NCBI GenBank assembly: GCA_024291935.2
Contig: CM044315.1
Location: 57,448,385 to 57,512,384, forward strand
Origin: Okapia johnstoni
Taxonomy: Eukaryota; Chordata; Mammalia; Artiodactyla; Giraffidae
Reading direction: 5' to 3'
DNA: 64,000 nucleotides
Shown here: positions 55,083-64,000 of the stretch, in pieces
Layout: each line of letters opens with the position of its first letter
How positions within the stretch are numbered: the stretch's first letter is position 1
Notes under the pieces: model-generated
Told to the model about the DNA's origin: nothing
Databases searched by the model: none
What the model saw: only the letters and a program-made list of their open reading frames with translations
Made by a program: the position numbers and the translations under genes

Positions 55083-55245
55083 TCTGCTATTATTATGTTA
55101 TTATATATGCTAAATGACATTCTGGAATGGGGTAATTAATGATGGATTCCTAAGAGCAGGAGAATAGATGAACAAAATCTCTCCATGAATTTCAGTCACT
55201 TTGGAGCCTTGCCAGTATCTACCTGAAGGTCAAGCATAGATTGCC

Positions 55246-55770
55246 TAGACCTGTGCTGTCTGCAATGGAAGCCACTAGGTGCTGTGACTGTTGACTACTT
55301 GGACTGCTGCCAGCCTGAGTTGAAATGCACTGGGTCTTGAAGATTTAGGATGACACACACACACAAAAATGCAAAACATCACAGTCATTTTTTATATTAT
55401 TCAACATTTTATATATGTTGAAATGATAATATTCTGAATAAATTCAGTTAAATATTAAGATTGTCCTTATTTTTGCTTTTTTAATGTAGCTACTAGAAAG
55501 AATTTGGGCTTCCTAGGTGATGCTAGTGGTAAAGAACCTGCTGCCAATGCAGGAGATATAAGAGATGCGGGTTTGATCCCTGGGTTGGGAAGATCCCCTG
55601 GAGGAGGAAATGGCAACCCACTCCAGTATTCTTGCCTAGAGAATTCCGTGAACAGGGGAGCCTGGTGGGTTACAGTCCATGGAGTCACAATGACTCAAGC
55701 GACATAGCACACACACTAGAAAATTTAGAGTTATCAGTGTGGCTTGTGTTATATTATTGTTGAACAGCAG
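55246..55770 (+). repeat. Old interspersed repeat, split by Bov-tA
   Basis: cctgtgctgtctgcaatgg, agttgaaatgcactgggtct, atatgttgaaatgataatat, tttaatgtagctactagaaa; it continues after the SINE with aaatttagagttatcagtg and tggcttgtgttatatta. Same unnamed family as 17975-18785 and 47885-48075. Confidence 0.6.
55492..55722 (+). mobile_element. Bov-tA SINE with 8-bp TSD
   Basis: Forward Bov-tA: gggcttcctaggtgatgc, gggtttgatccctgggttgg, actccagtattcttgcctag, gagcctggtgggttacagtc. The flanks actagaaa at 55492-55499 and 55715-55722 match, and the host repeat continues across them. Insertion about 55500-55714. Confidence 0.93.
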
Positions 55771-56257
55771 GGCTTTAGACTCACCGTTATCAGTAAAAGA
55801 AAAGGTTGTGATTATCTGAGAACAGGTGACCTCTGTTGGAAAGCCTTGTGTGCTCCTCCCATTGCCCTTCAGGTTATGCTGGACCATCTGTTTTTTTATT
55901 GGTTCCATAAAGGAAGTCAGGGCATGGTCTTTGCAGAAGGGAGTGGAAGGGCCAAGGCAAGAGCAGCAACCAGGGAGTCTTCTGCCGAGTTGGAGGGGTT
56001 TGGATGAAAACACTACCATTTATAGTTATACTGGCTTCAGACTTTCCAAACTCCCTGAAGGAGATGAGGGAATGCGCTCTTGTTGAGGAAGTTGAAATAT
56101 GTAGGCGAAAAACTCGCCCTATTCCATCAGGAGCCAGAAAAAGCTTTGTTAATCTTTAAAAGAATAAATACTCACCAGGATGGCAGTCGCTAGGATCGAA
56201 GGCACACCCTTTCCTAATGTGATTTTCTTACGGGATGCTTGTTTCATTCTATTTCAG
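55771..56257. other. Unique non-coding DNA with scattered CpGs
   Basis: No repeat recognised. Bases 56070-56240 keep several CpGs (tgcgctc, aggcgaaaaactcgccc, cagtcgctaggatcgaagg), unusual for this AT-rich window. A minus-strand donor-like ctg|gtgagt occurs at about 56170. Confidence 0.45.
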
Positions 56258-56310
56258 ATTCATTCCATCACCTAAAACCTGGTGACGGGGGGCCACACAG
56301 AGTCTTACTG
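56258..56310 (+). other. Candidate exon (53 nt)
   Basis: The acceptor tttcattctatttcag and the donor ctg|gtaagt bracket it. After two bases completing a codon, one frame is open over 17 codons (SFHHLKPGDGGPHRVLL); the other two frames have stops. I do not recognise the peptide, and a 5' UTR or non-coding RNA exon is equally possible. This is the best splice-site pair I saw in the window. Conservation would decide. Confidence 0.3.
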
Positions 56311-56924
56311 GTAAGTGCTCTTTCATTTTTAAAGCAAAGTGACCATTTGACATTATTTTTGAAATGATATTCACACTGCTAAGTTAAATGCATCCTTACT
56401 GGTACTATGATTAGATGTCTATTTATTCATGTTTTCTTTTTCCCCTCTGAAATGATTTACAATGTTTCTGGGCCCTAAAAAAAAAAAAAAAAAAAAAAAT
56501 CAATCCATGTTCTTTTGCTAAGAATATGGTCAGGGAAAAGATCTATGATTACATGCCAAATACTATTAAAATAAAAACTTTTTTTGTAATGAAACTATTT
56601 CCAGGCCCCTGTTGATGGTCTGCTTGTTTCGAACAGTATCCAAAACAACAAAGTATTACTTCAGCCAAGGAATTCAGACAGTCCCTTGCAGCGTGTTATA
56701 ATGAAAATTGGCTCATAGCTGTAACTTATTAGCTTTCTTATTGCTGTATATTTTCCTCGCATCTCTCCTTAAACCTAAGTGTGATTGTCACAAGATAGCA
56801 GTTCTCTAGTGGTAGAAAACTTCCTTTAGACCAAGGAAAGTAACGTACTTAAGTGAAAAAAGCTTCTGAGGCCTCATGTGGCACCTCTCCCTGATATGTG
56901 GTGTTACTGTTATTTGCGGTGTAT
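56311..56924. other. Unique non-coding DNA with a poly-A run
   Basis: A 23-nt A run lies at 56477-56499, without a recognisable retroposon upstream. Otherwise nothing recognised. Confidence 0.5.
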
Positions 56925-57455
56925 TTCAGTTAGCTTTTGCTGCATAACACACCTCCCCCAAAATTTACTGCCAGAAATATAAGCCAAAATTTACTGACTC
57001 AAAATAGCAATCTTTTTTTTTTTTGTACCGTAATTCTGTTGGCAGTTCGATCTGGGCCTAGGTGTGTGATCCTTTTGATTTCAGCTGGGACCATTCACGT
57101 GTCTTCGGTTAACTGCAGATCCAGGTCAGCTAGGCTGGGGGTCACCTGGCTATCGGCTAGAGTGAGGACAGTGACTGAGACATGTGTCTCATTGTTCTGC
57201 AGGCTACCCTGAGCTTGAGGGCCTGGCGTTTGGGCAGAGTACCAAGAGAGACAACAGAAGTGTTGAGGCCAAGGCTCAGAACTGCCACCACATTGCCTCT
57301 ACCACATTCTGTTGGCTAAAACAAGCTCTAGGGCTATCCTAGATTCAAAAGGTACAGGACTAGATTCTACCTCTTGGTGAGAAGAGCTGCAGAATTACAT
57401 TGCAGGGAGGACACAGAGGGGAAGATCTGTGGCCATTTTTATAGTCCACCCTACA
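56925..57455 (-). repeat. Old mammalian interspersed repeat, family uncertain
   Basis: Order cagttagcttttgctgcata, acacacctcccccaaaattt, ctgtaattctgttggcag-like text, ggtcacctggctatcggc, tctacctcttggtgagaaga, gctgcagaattacattgcag and ggccatttttatagtccacc. The pattern is familiar as an old LTR- or DNA-transposon-derived repeat in reverse orientation, but I cannot name it securely. Confidence 0.5.
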
Positions 57456-57679
57456 GTATTTATGGAAACATCTGTGATGGAATGAAAATCACCTGGAGAG
57501 TGAGAGAGCTCAGGACATGCTACCATCTCATAGCCCTTCCCCTCACCCTGGCTTTGTGATTTGCCATCTGGTATCTGGGTCAGTTCAGCAGGATCCTGGG
57601 TGGTCTTGCTGATACCAGGTCTCCACTCCCATCCTTGCATCACGATATAGAACCACCACACTAGTCATCCTTCAGTTCA
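57456..57679. other. Unique non-coding DNA
   Basis: Nothing recognised. Confidence 0.45.
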
Positions 57680-57850
57680 ACTTTCAGGATGTTACTCTTC
57701 TGCTCAGAAGCTGTCACTGCCTCCATGCCATCCACCATACCAGTCTAGACTTCTCTCTAGTTTCCCTGCTTCCATTATCTGGCCCTGTCCTCTCCTGCTA
57801 TTCCTTTTTTTCTTGCCTCTCTGCCATTTCTCCAGCAGCAACCAGTTGAA
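57680..57850 (+). repeat. L2 LINE fragment
   Basis: gttactcttctgctcagaag, ctgtcactgcctccatgcc, ctgcttccattatctggccc, tgtcctctcctgctattcc. Collinear with L2. Confidence 0.6.
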
Positions 57851-58074
57851 ATAATATTTCACTTGATGATTGTCCAGAAGGTAAAAAAAGAATGATGTAT
57901 GTGCAAGGGCTTTATAAATCTTAAAATGTAATTAAGATATATTAACCGATTATGAAACTGTGACTCGCCAGTGATTTTGAAAGGAGCAGTTCCCTCCTGA
58001 TGGTAATCATGGTAGTGACTGAGGAATGGACAATGAATATCCAGTGGTAGAAAGATTAATAATTACAGTAGCAA

Positions 58075-58165
58075 TAGTCATAATTAGCGTCTACTGTTTA
58101 TTGAATGCAGACTGTGTGCTAGGCACTTTGCTAACTGCTTTACATAGAATTATTTGAAATTTACA
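58075..58165 (-). repeat. MIR-type fragment, reverse
   Basis: gtctactgtttattgaatgc, agactgtgtgctaggcactt, tgctaactgctttacataga. Reverse MIR 3' part. Confidence 0.55.
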
Positions 58166-61059
58166 AGAAGATTGTCTCAGTTGCATTTGTATCATAATTC
58201 CAATCTGTTCCACTATTAGTGATTTAGTCCTTTGATTTCTTCCTCTTCATTCCTGAGAGAAATAGGTGGTGAAGCTGCTGTCAGCCATTGACAACTTATC
58301 ATTGTCAAGTACAAGATCCTATAGAAGTGTCAGCTGCTTTGATTGGTGGGAGAAGCTGGGGAAGGGAGAGCAACCAGCAGTATTAATGAAAGATGTGGGA
58401 TGTATAGGAATGGGTAAGAGGGTACCCAGTTGCCCAAGGAAGGATGAAGTGGGGATGGGGAGAGGTTTGCAGGAGGGTCGGAGAGTGGGGGGTTGTCTGA
58501 GACATTTGCTGACCTGACAGTTTGGCCCAGGGCTATTCCGGGTCCAAGGCCACCACCTTCTCACCCTGCTCCCTTGGAACTTCCATGTACTGGCTGTCAG
58601 AACAGGCAGCATTTGTAAAATTGTCTTCCGTTCACCATCTGACTTGCTACACATTATTTTGATTGCTGTTGATCCAGTATATGTGCCTGTCTTCTTTCAA
58701 AGATTTTTGAGGTGACTTCTAAATACACATATAATAAGATCCAGAAAAAGAAGGAAGGGAGGAAACTTGTGGGGAAGGAAAAGTAAGGTGAAGTCAGAGA
58801 TAAGGTTAGGCACCCAGTTCTTAAGTGAGAAGCTTGTACACGCACTAGCAGGTCCCAGGGTCTTGCCTCTGAGCTCCTGATAAGTCAGTGCTAGGAAAGC
58901 ATACTCAGTTAAGAGTTCTTGGTGGCTTGAGGATAAAAGCACCCTAGTTACTCAGAAGAAGCAAGGTTAATTGTGATTCTTTTGAAACCTGGAGTAATTT
59001 TCCCCCAGTGTTCATGAAGGGGATGCCACGGAAGGTAGCGAACAACATCCCTATAGGAATGACATTAATAAGTACCACCCTCTGTGTAGACCTGCAGTGT
59101 TGACACCCAAGTGCAGCCTAAGAAGTTTGCTTTCCATCTGGGTGTGCATTTCTCTGCTGGCTTTGCTTCATCCAAGTATAAAAGGTAGTATTTTCCACTG
59201 AAAAACAAGTGCATACATTCATCCCGACTCCCTCCCCTGTGATGCACGTCTGAGACTGTCACACTTCTTGATGCTGAGCCTGGACAGTTGGCTGTGGACC
59301 GGACTTGGCACATGCATTGCAATCTCCTTACCATCCCAATTCTGAAAGAATAATAAACAACTTCCTGGGAAGTACTCAGTGAATGTTATTTCTCCCAACT
59401 CCAAATCATGCTATGCCCTGACTCAGTCTGCAGAGTGGCTTTTTGATACACAGAATTTATGTGGACCCTGTCCACTGTGACCTGTGCAGCCCACTGTCCT
59501 TGCTCCATGTGTCTCCTTCCGTTTTGAGCCCCGTGGCTCTATGTCATCTTAGATACCAGGGTATACCTTTGGGGGGAACCAGGGCAGTTTGAGAAGCTTA
59601 TTGGAATATGATTAATGGGCTCCAAGGATGTGTTGGATGGCAGCAAACTATAAACTGAGCTCTATATTATCTACTTCTAATTTTCCTCTTCCCAACTATA
59701 ACTTTAATAAATTTTTGCAAGAGTAATGGGTCTGATTGGTTGGCAGCACTGGTAAGATGAACCAGCAGAAACAGGGTGATGTGAGAGTAATGTGTATAAG
59801 ATGAAAAAAATTTGTCAGAGAGGAGCTCAAAATTCCATGAGGACTGCCTACAAATGGGAATTTCCTTTTGGGCTTTGTTTTTCTTTAGATCAGTTTTCTT
59901 AGAGTTATTTTGGTTGCAAGGAACAGAAATCCAATGTAAACTGGTGTCATGACTTGACGACTAAAATGTCCATGCTGGCATGAACTTCGGGCATAGGTGT
60001 ATGCATGGGTTCAAAAAAAATTATCAGGCTGTTATCCTTCACTCTCTTCATCTCTTTGGCTCTGCTTAACTCAGTGAACTTCATTCTCAGGCAAGATCCC
60101 CCTCAGTACATTGCAGAGGTAGACACTAGCATTACATTTCCATCATTTTCACAGCTGTGGAGCTCAGCAAATAGAGAGTGCCTCTTTTGCCTTTGTTCTA
60201 TTAGTATTACCAAAGAGATTTGGCTCTTCTTGGATTCCTTGCTTCAATTGCAGGAGTAGGCAGTAGACAGTAAGCAGCATCTGTTTGGCCAGGGCTTGTT
60301 CATGCGTTCCCCAAGAAAGGATGAATTCCACCAGAATCACATGAAGTAGGGTCCGTAGGAAAAAAGGAGGAATGAGGAATTTTTGTTTGTTTGTTTTTGT
60401 TTCCAGAAGAAGAACGAAAGAACATGCCAAGCAAATAAAATTTTTAGGTACCAGAATGTACTGATTTAGAAATTCTTAATGGGGGATCCATTAAACTTGA
60501 AAGGTTAAAAAGTAGATTTGGCTTCAGTTACATTGACTACCTATTCCAAGTTTGGTATCATGATGGAGACTAGCAACAATGAGCATACAGAGAAGAAGAG
60601 GGTGGGTGTCCCCATTGTGGGGTCATGTAGGAAGCTTTTGGCCTGCGGACCTCATGTTGCATCCCCCAGATCTAGATTATTAACCTGAAGACAATGGGCT
60701 TCAGTGGATCTGTAATCCATTGAATGAATCAGTGAATGGGCTTCTATAATTATTTGCAAAATGGTGTGTGGTACTTTTTTTTTTTTTAACTGGAGAAAAG
60801 GATCATGCTTCCTTCATTTTTTTTTATGGGCCTCCCCAGCTCCCTACTGCTTAAGAGCCAGTACTTCAGACTTACTTGAATTGCTTTAGATATGGCTAGC
60901 TTAATCCTATGTGTTCGTTTCTTTTCTTGGCTAAACTAGTAGAGTTTAGCGTCCATGATAAACACAGCTCCTTATGGAGCAGACACGGTGATGTCAGTGG
61001 CTGAGTATGTTGCATCAAATTGCACGTTGAGGTTTTTAGGAATGTATGTAAACTTATCA
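58166..61059. other. Mostly unique non-coding DNA
   Basis: No gene recognised. A T run lies at about 60776-60788. The open frames at 58266-58654 (both strands), 58654-58942, 59065-59404 and 60005-60430 show no conserved domain; the 60005-60259 frame has a hydrophobic start by chance. Confidence 0.4.
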
Positions 61060-61130
61060 CAGTCGTAGTTGCCACTTACCTAATACTTACTCTGGTGCTC
61101 ACCCCATGCTAAGTGCTTTACGTGCGTTTT
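61060..61130 (-). repeat. MIR scrap, reverse
   Basis: ttgccacttacctaatactt, ccccatgctaagtgctttac. A weak reverse MIR 3' part. Confidence 0.4.
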
Positions 61131-61271
61131 CTGAACTGTGTATTTATGCATGTGACTGTAATTCTGTGAACCTTGGATGTGTTATGGTACCACCTGCTGG
61201 AACCAGCTCCTTCCAGCTGTCTCTCTTCCCCATGTCCTCTTGTGGGGGTCTGCCTCTCTCCATGCCACACC

Positions 61272-61335
61272 CACAGATGATAGAATCCTTGAATCCCAGA
61301 ATTGGAGGAGACTGCTGAGATCATGCAGTTCAGTG
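61272..61335 (+). repeat. L3/CR1-type fragment
   Basis: acagatgatagaatccttga, atcccagaattggaggaga, ctgctgagatcatgcagttc. Resembles an old CR1/L3 repeat. Confidence 0.45.
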
Positions 61336-61449
61336 GTTTTTAAACTCAGCTCTCTATTTTTCTAGCTCAGGGACTCCTGAGAGTAAAGGATGGGAAGGTC
61401 CCTTGACCCTGTCATGTTTCAGTCACCACTGGCTGCTGAGAACCATTCG

Positions 61450-61680
61450 TCTAGGAGCACAGAGTCCAGGGTTCCATGTGAGACGAGGTTGAGTCCAAGC
61501 TACTACTCTGCTCACCTACCTGTGTGACTCTGGGAAAGTTGCCTCACCTCTCTGAGCCACAGTTTCCTTTTCTGTCAACGTGGGTGATAATGCCTGCCCC
61601 ACGGTGTTGTTGGGTGGGGTCACATCTATAAAATCCTCATCCCACTCCCTGGCACACAGGTAGCGATGCAGAGGTTAACT
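61450..61680 (+). repeat. MIR SINE
   Basis: tgagtccaagctactactct, ctgtgtgactctgggaaagt, tgcctcacctctctgagcc, acagtttccttttctgtcaa, gtgataatgcctgccccac, cactccctggcacacagg. Well preserved. Confidence 0.85.
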
Positions 61681-61857
61681 GTGACTAAGACGCAGCACAA
61701 CACAGCTTGTGAAACGTAATTAAGACATAGCTTTATTCTTGTCTCTCACTGTGCCTTTAAAGTTGATTCACTGGGATGTGTTTCTGTTTCCTGATGAGAA
61801 CTTGATCAGGCCTGTGATGTTTCTGGTTACTCTTAGGTAACAAATATTCCTACATTC

Positions 61858-62123
61858 AGTCCTTAATTCGTGTCCGACTCTTTGCAACCTCATGGACTGC
61901 AGCACACCAGGCTTCCCTGTCCATCACCAACTCCTGGAGCTTGCTCAGACTCACGTCTATTGAGTCGGTGATGCCATCCAACCATCTCATCCTCTGTCGC
62001 CCCCTTCTCTTACCCTCAATCTTTCCCAACATCAGGGTCTTTTCCAATGAGTCAGTTCTTTGCATCAGGTGGCCAAAGTATTGGGGCTTCAGCTTCAGCA
62101 TCAATCCTGCCATTGAAAGTCCT
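61858..62123 (-). mobile_element. BovB LINE 3' end (about 254 bp), 6-bp TSD candidate
   Basis: Reverse BovB: ttcgtgtccgactctttgc, atcaccaactcctggagctt, gatgccatccaaccatctc, aggtggccaaagtattggg. The minus frame 61856-62263 contains this text ([20 protein letters not shown]) plus host DNA. The flanks agtcct at 61858-61863 and 62118-62123 may be the TSD. Confidence 0.9.
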
Positions 62124-63059
62124 ATGGTTTCTTTAGCTGACACACAGGCTGACACGTGTTCTTTCACGTACACACACATAAGTACCCATCCTTTATGGAA
62201 ATTGAAAATGCTCACTGTAGTCTGTGTATGGTCACTTTTCACTCCAAGAGAAGACTTCCTCAATCTTGCCCATCACTCAGGCCTGCCCGGGTGAGGCAGA
62301 GAGAAAGGAAAGTTCTTATCTGACCACTGTTGTCAGGCCTGGTGCTGGGTTCTCTGAGTCTGGCTGGTGGGTGGATGGACTGTCTCACTCTTCTGGCTGC
62401 TTCTGAGGCGGCTCCGGGGACTCCCCGAAGGACTCCCCTGCCAGCACGCTCCATCTGGATCTCCCAGGATTCAGGCAGTGCCTCTCCTGCTGTCTGCTCC
62501 CGTCCTCCAGCACCTTCTGGTTCCCATTCAGACTCTCTCTTTGGGGTTCACTCAGCTTCAGTGTGAAGCCCTGGTGGGTAGAATCTGTTTCCAGGAGACC
62601 AAGGCTGACATTCCTGGTGTCCTTTAACCTCCCATCAGGGGAGGGAGCGAGCAGTCACTTTCTTCTCCTCTGCCCCCTTGTGTCTCTTCAGCCCCCTTCC
62701 ACATTGTGGTTCCTCGGGTGGGTCTCACGTACAAGTCCCCAAACTCAAGGAGACACATGTCAAGCCCTCCACATGTTGCCTTTGAAACTCTTGTCTCCAG
62801 GTTTCAGATGAAAAGTGTACTCCTACCACCCCACCCCCCTCAGGGAGGGTAGGAATCAGAGCATTAGCAAGGAATTGGCCCCGCAAAATCCTCCATCACT
62901 TTCCACTGTCCTGAGCCTGTTTATATCCTCCTTGTGGGCCTTTGAGCCAGCTAGGTCAACTTCTTAGAAATTTCCATGTAATGGCCTGGCTCCTGGCTTT
63001 GGAATTTCCCATCTGTTGAATTGTGTTGCCTCAATGGAAACTTCCACTTGAGCATCTTA
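62124..63059. other. Unique, somewhat GC-richer non-coding DNA
   Basis: Bases 62270-62700 are locally richer in G and C but have too few CpGs for an island. Overlapping frames on both strands here lack domains. Confidence 0.45.
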
Positions 63060-63240
63060 TTATATTAACTGTTGGCCCAGTTCAGGGAACTCTTCTGCAA
63101 CAGCCCTAAAAGCTGTCCTTCAACCTGTGCTTGAAGGCTGTCCAGGCATGGGAACCTCCCAAGCATCCCATTCTGACTTTCAGATGCTTGGAGTTGTTGG
63201 AAAGAGGCTGCTCTCATGAAGCTGAGCCTGGGTCCCCATA
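63060..63240 (+). repeat. L3/CR1-type LINE fragment
   Basis: ctgtccaggcatgggaacc, tcccaagcatcccattctga, ttggagttgttggaaagagg, ctgctctcatgaagctgagc. Resembles the 3' region of L3. Confidence 0.5.
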
Positions 63241-64000
63241 ACATTCCCTTTAATGGGATCGGAACTGTGTGCGTGATGCTCATCTGAGAAAATCTGCCTG
63301 GGCTCAGGGATTCGAGGGGCAGCCAGGCTTGCACCTACACTCCATTCCCTAAGACCACCGGGAAGCCGCTGATCTCATCTCTGGGTCCTTTCCCCGTACT
63401 GTCACACCAAAGTGCACTTGACTGAACCCCAACAGAAAGCGAGCATCAGGAAACTCTGCAAAAGCAGCATTTCTCATGCTCATGACCCTAATATCCTTTG
63501 TCTTGATCTGAGAGCTGATCTGTTGGGCTCCACGGGGGCATCTCGATCGGGGTCCATCCACAGTTTATGAACTCTCCACGTACAAGCCTTGCAGAATGTG
63601 CCCTACTGCCCTCCCAAACACCCTTCCCCACTTTTTTTTGCAGTTTTTCTCTTACGTTTAAGTGTCCTTTGCACTCAGCTGGTGGTCTGCCTTGTCCAGC
63701 CTCAGCACTGTGGATGGGCCTCTCTTCCAGGTGCCCTTCTTCACCATGAGCAACTTGTGCCATTGTAATGGTGGATCCCACTGCAGGCAGGTCACTCTGT
63801 GTTTAGATTCCCACCCCGTGGTGAGGGCAGCATCTTAGATGAGCAAGTGACAGGTGCTAGCAAGACGCTTCAATCAGCTAAAGGGAAGGAAGTCACTTTG
63901 GGGATGACAGCCTAAGAAAATATTAAATGCATTTTGGGTTGTTCCATGATGGACTGGTTTTCCTGGCCAGTCCCAGTTTTACATATCCAGATGTGAACCT
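63241..64000. other. Unique non-coding DNA to the window end
   Basis: Nothing recognised. The antisense frame 63488-63781 shows no domain. Confidence 0.45.

Noticed and set aside
56110..56176. Minus-strand exon ending at the gtgagt donor at about 56170
   Set aside because: The only upstream acceptor on that strand (ending cacattag) has no pyrimidine tract, and no convincing exon can be bounded.
62270..62700. Possible CpG island or promoter
   Set aside because: GC content rises slightly but CpG dinucleotides remain sparse, and no TATA/initiator arrangement is seen.

Overview
This window is nuclear DNA from a ruminant, most likely a bovid (cattle, sheep, goat or a relative). Ruminant-specific SINEs (Bov-tA, Bov-A2) and many BovB (RTE-clade) LINE copies lie on a background of old mammalian repeats (MIR, L2, L3/CR1, L1, MLT1 LTRs, hAT and mariner relics). 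I cannot tell the species from sequence alone. No bacterial or viral genome organisation is present, and no intact protein-coding gene, rRNA or true tRNA gene is visible. The texture is that of an intron or intergenic DNA: AT-rich, few CpGs and no CpG island.

Layout. Bases 1-8 kb are mostly unique with old MIR/L2/L1 scraps and one Bov-tA. From 8.2 to 13.8 kb there is an LTR-rich stretch: an MLT1D-like LTR, a solo ERV-type LTR with its own polyadenylation signal, a Bov-A2 with a perfect 12-bp target-site duplication (TSD), a Bov-tA, and a MIR split by an MLT1 LTR that itself carries a 5'-inverted L1; a second MLT1 in opposite orientation follows. From 14 to 26 kb lie unique DNA, short BovB 3' ends, MER5A and a relic hAT-like transposon. 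From 26 to 36 kb is a dense BovB cluster with head-to-head copies, a partial direct duplication and a nested Bov-tA. From 36 to 43 kb is quieter, with a long L2 and an L1 3' end. From 43.8 to 46.1 kb comes a twin-primed (5'-inverted) BovB flanked by an 11-bp TSD. At 51.1-54.2 kb is a nearly full-length but dead BovB (about 3.08 kb) with recognisable endonuclease and reverse-transcriptase motifs and a 19-bp foldback exactly at its 5' junction. The rest is old repeats and unique DNA, with a mariner MITE at 55.0 kb.

BovB-derived sequence sums to roughly 10.7 kb by my boundaries (about one sixth of the window). All coding remnants are broken, so the proteins cannot act together; the BovB machinery is, by established knowledge, the source that mobilised the Bov-tA/Bov-A2 SINEs here, which share its 3' end.

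The only hints of a host gene are four short plus-strand segments with good splice-site consensus (7238-7269, 11367-11419, 29759-29804, 56258-56310). I recognise none of their peptides. They may be real exons of a long gene or chance pseudoexons, and they are given with low confidence.
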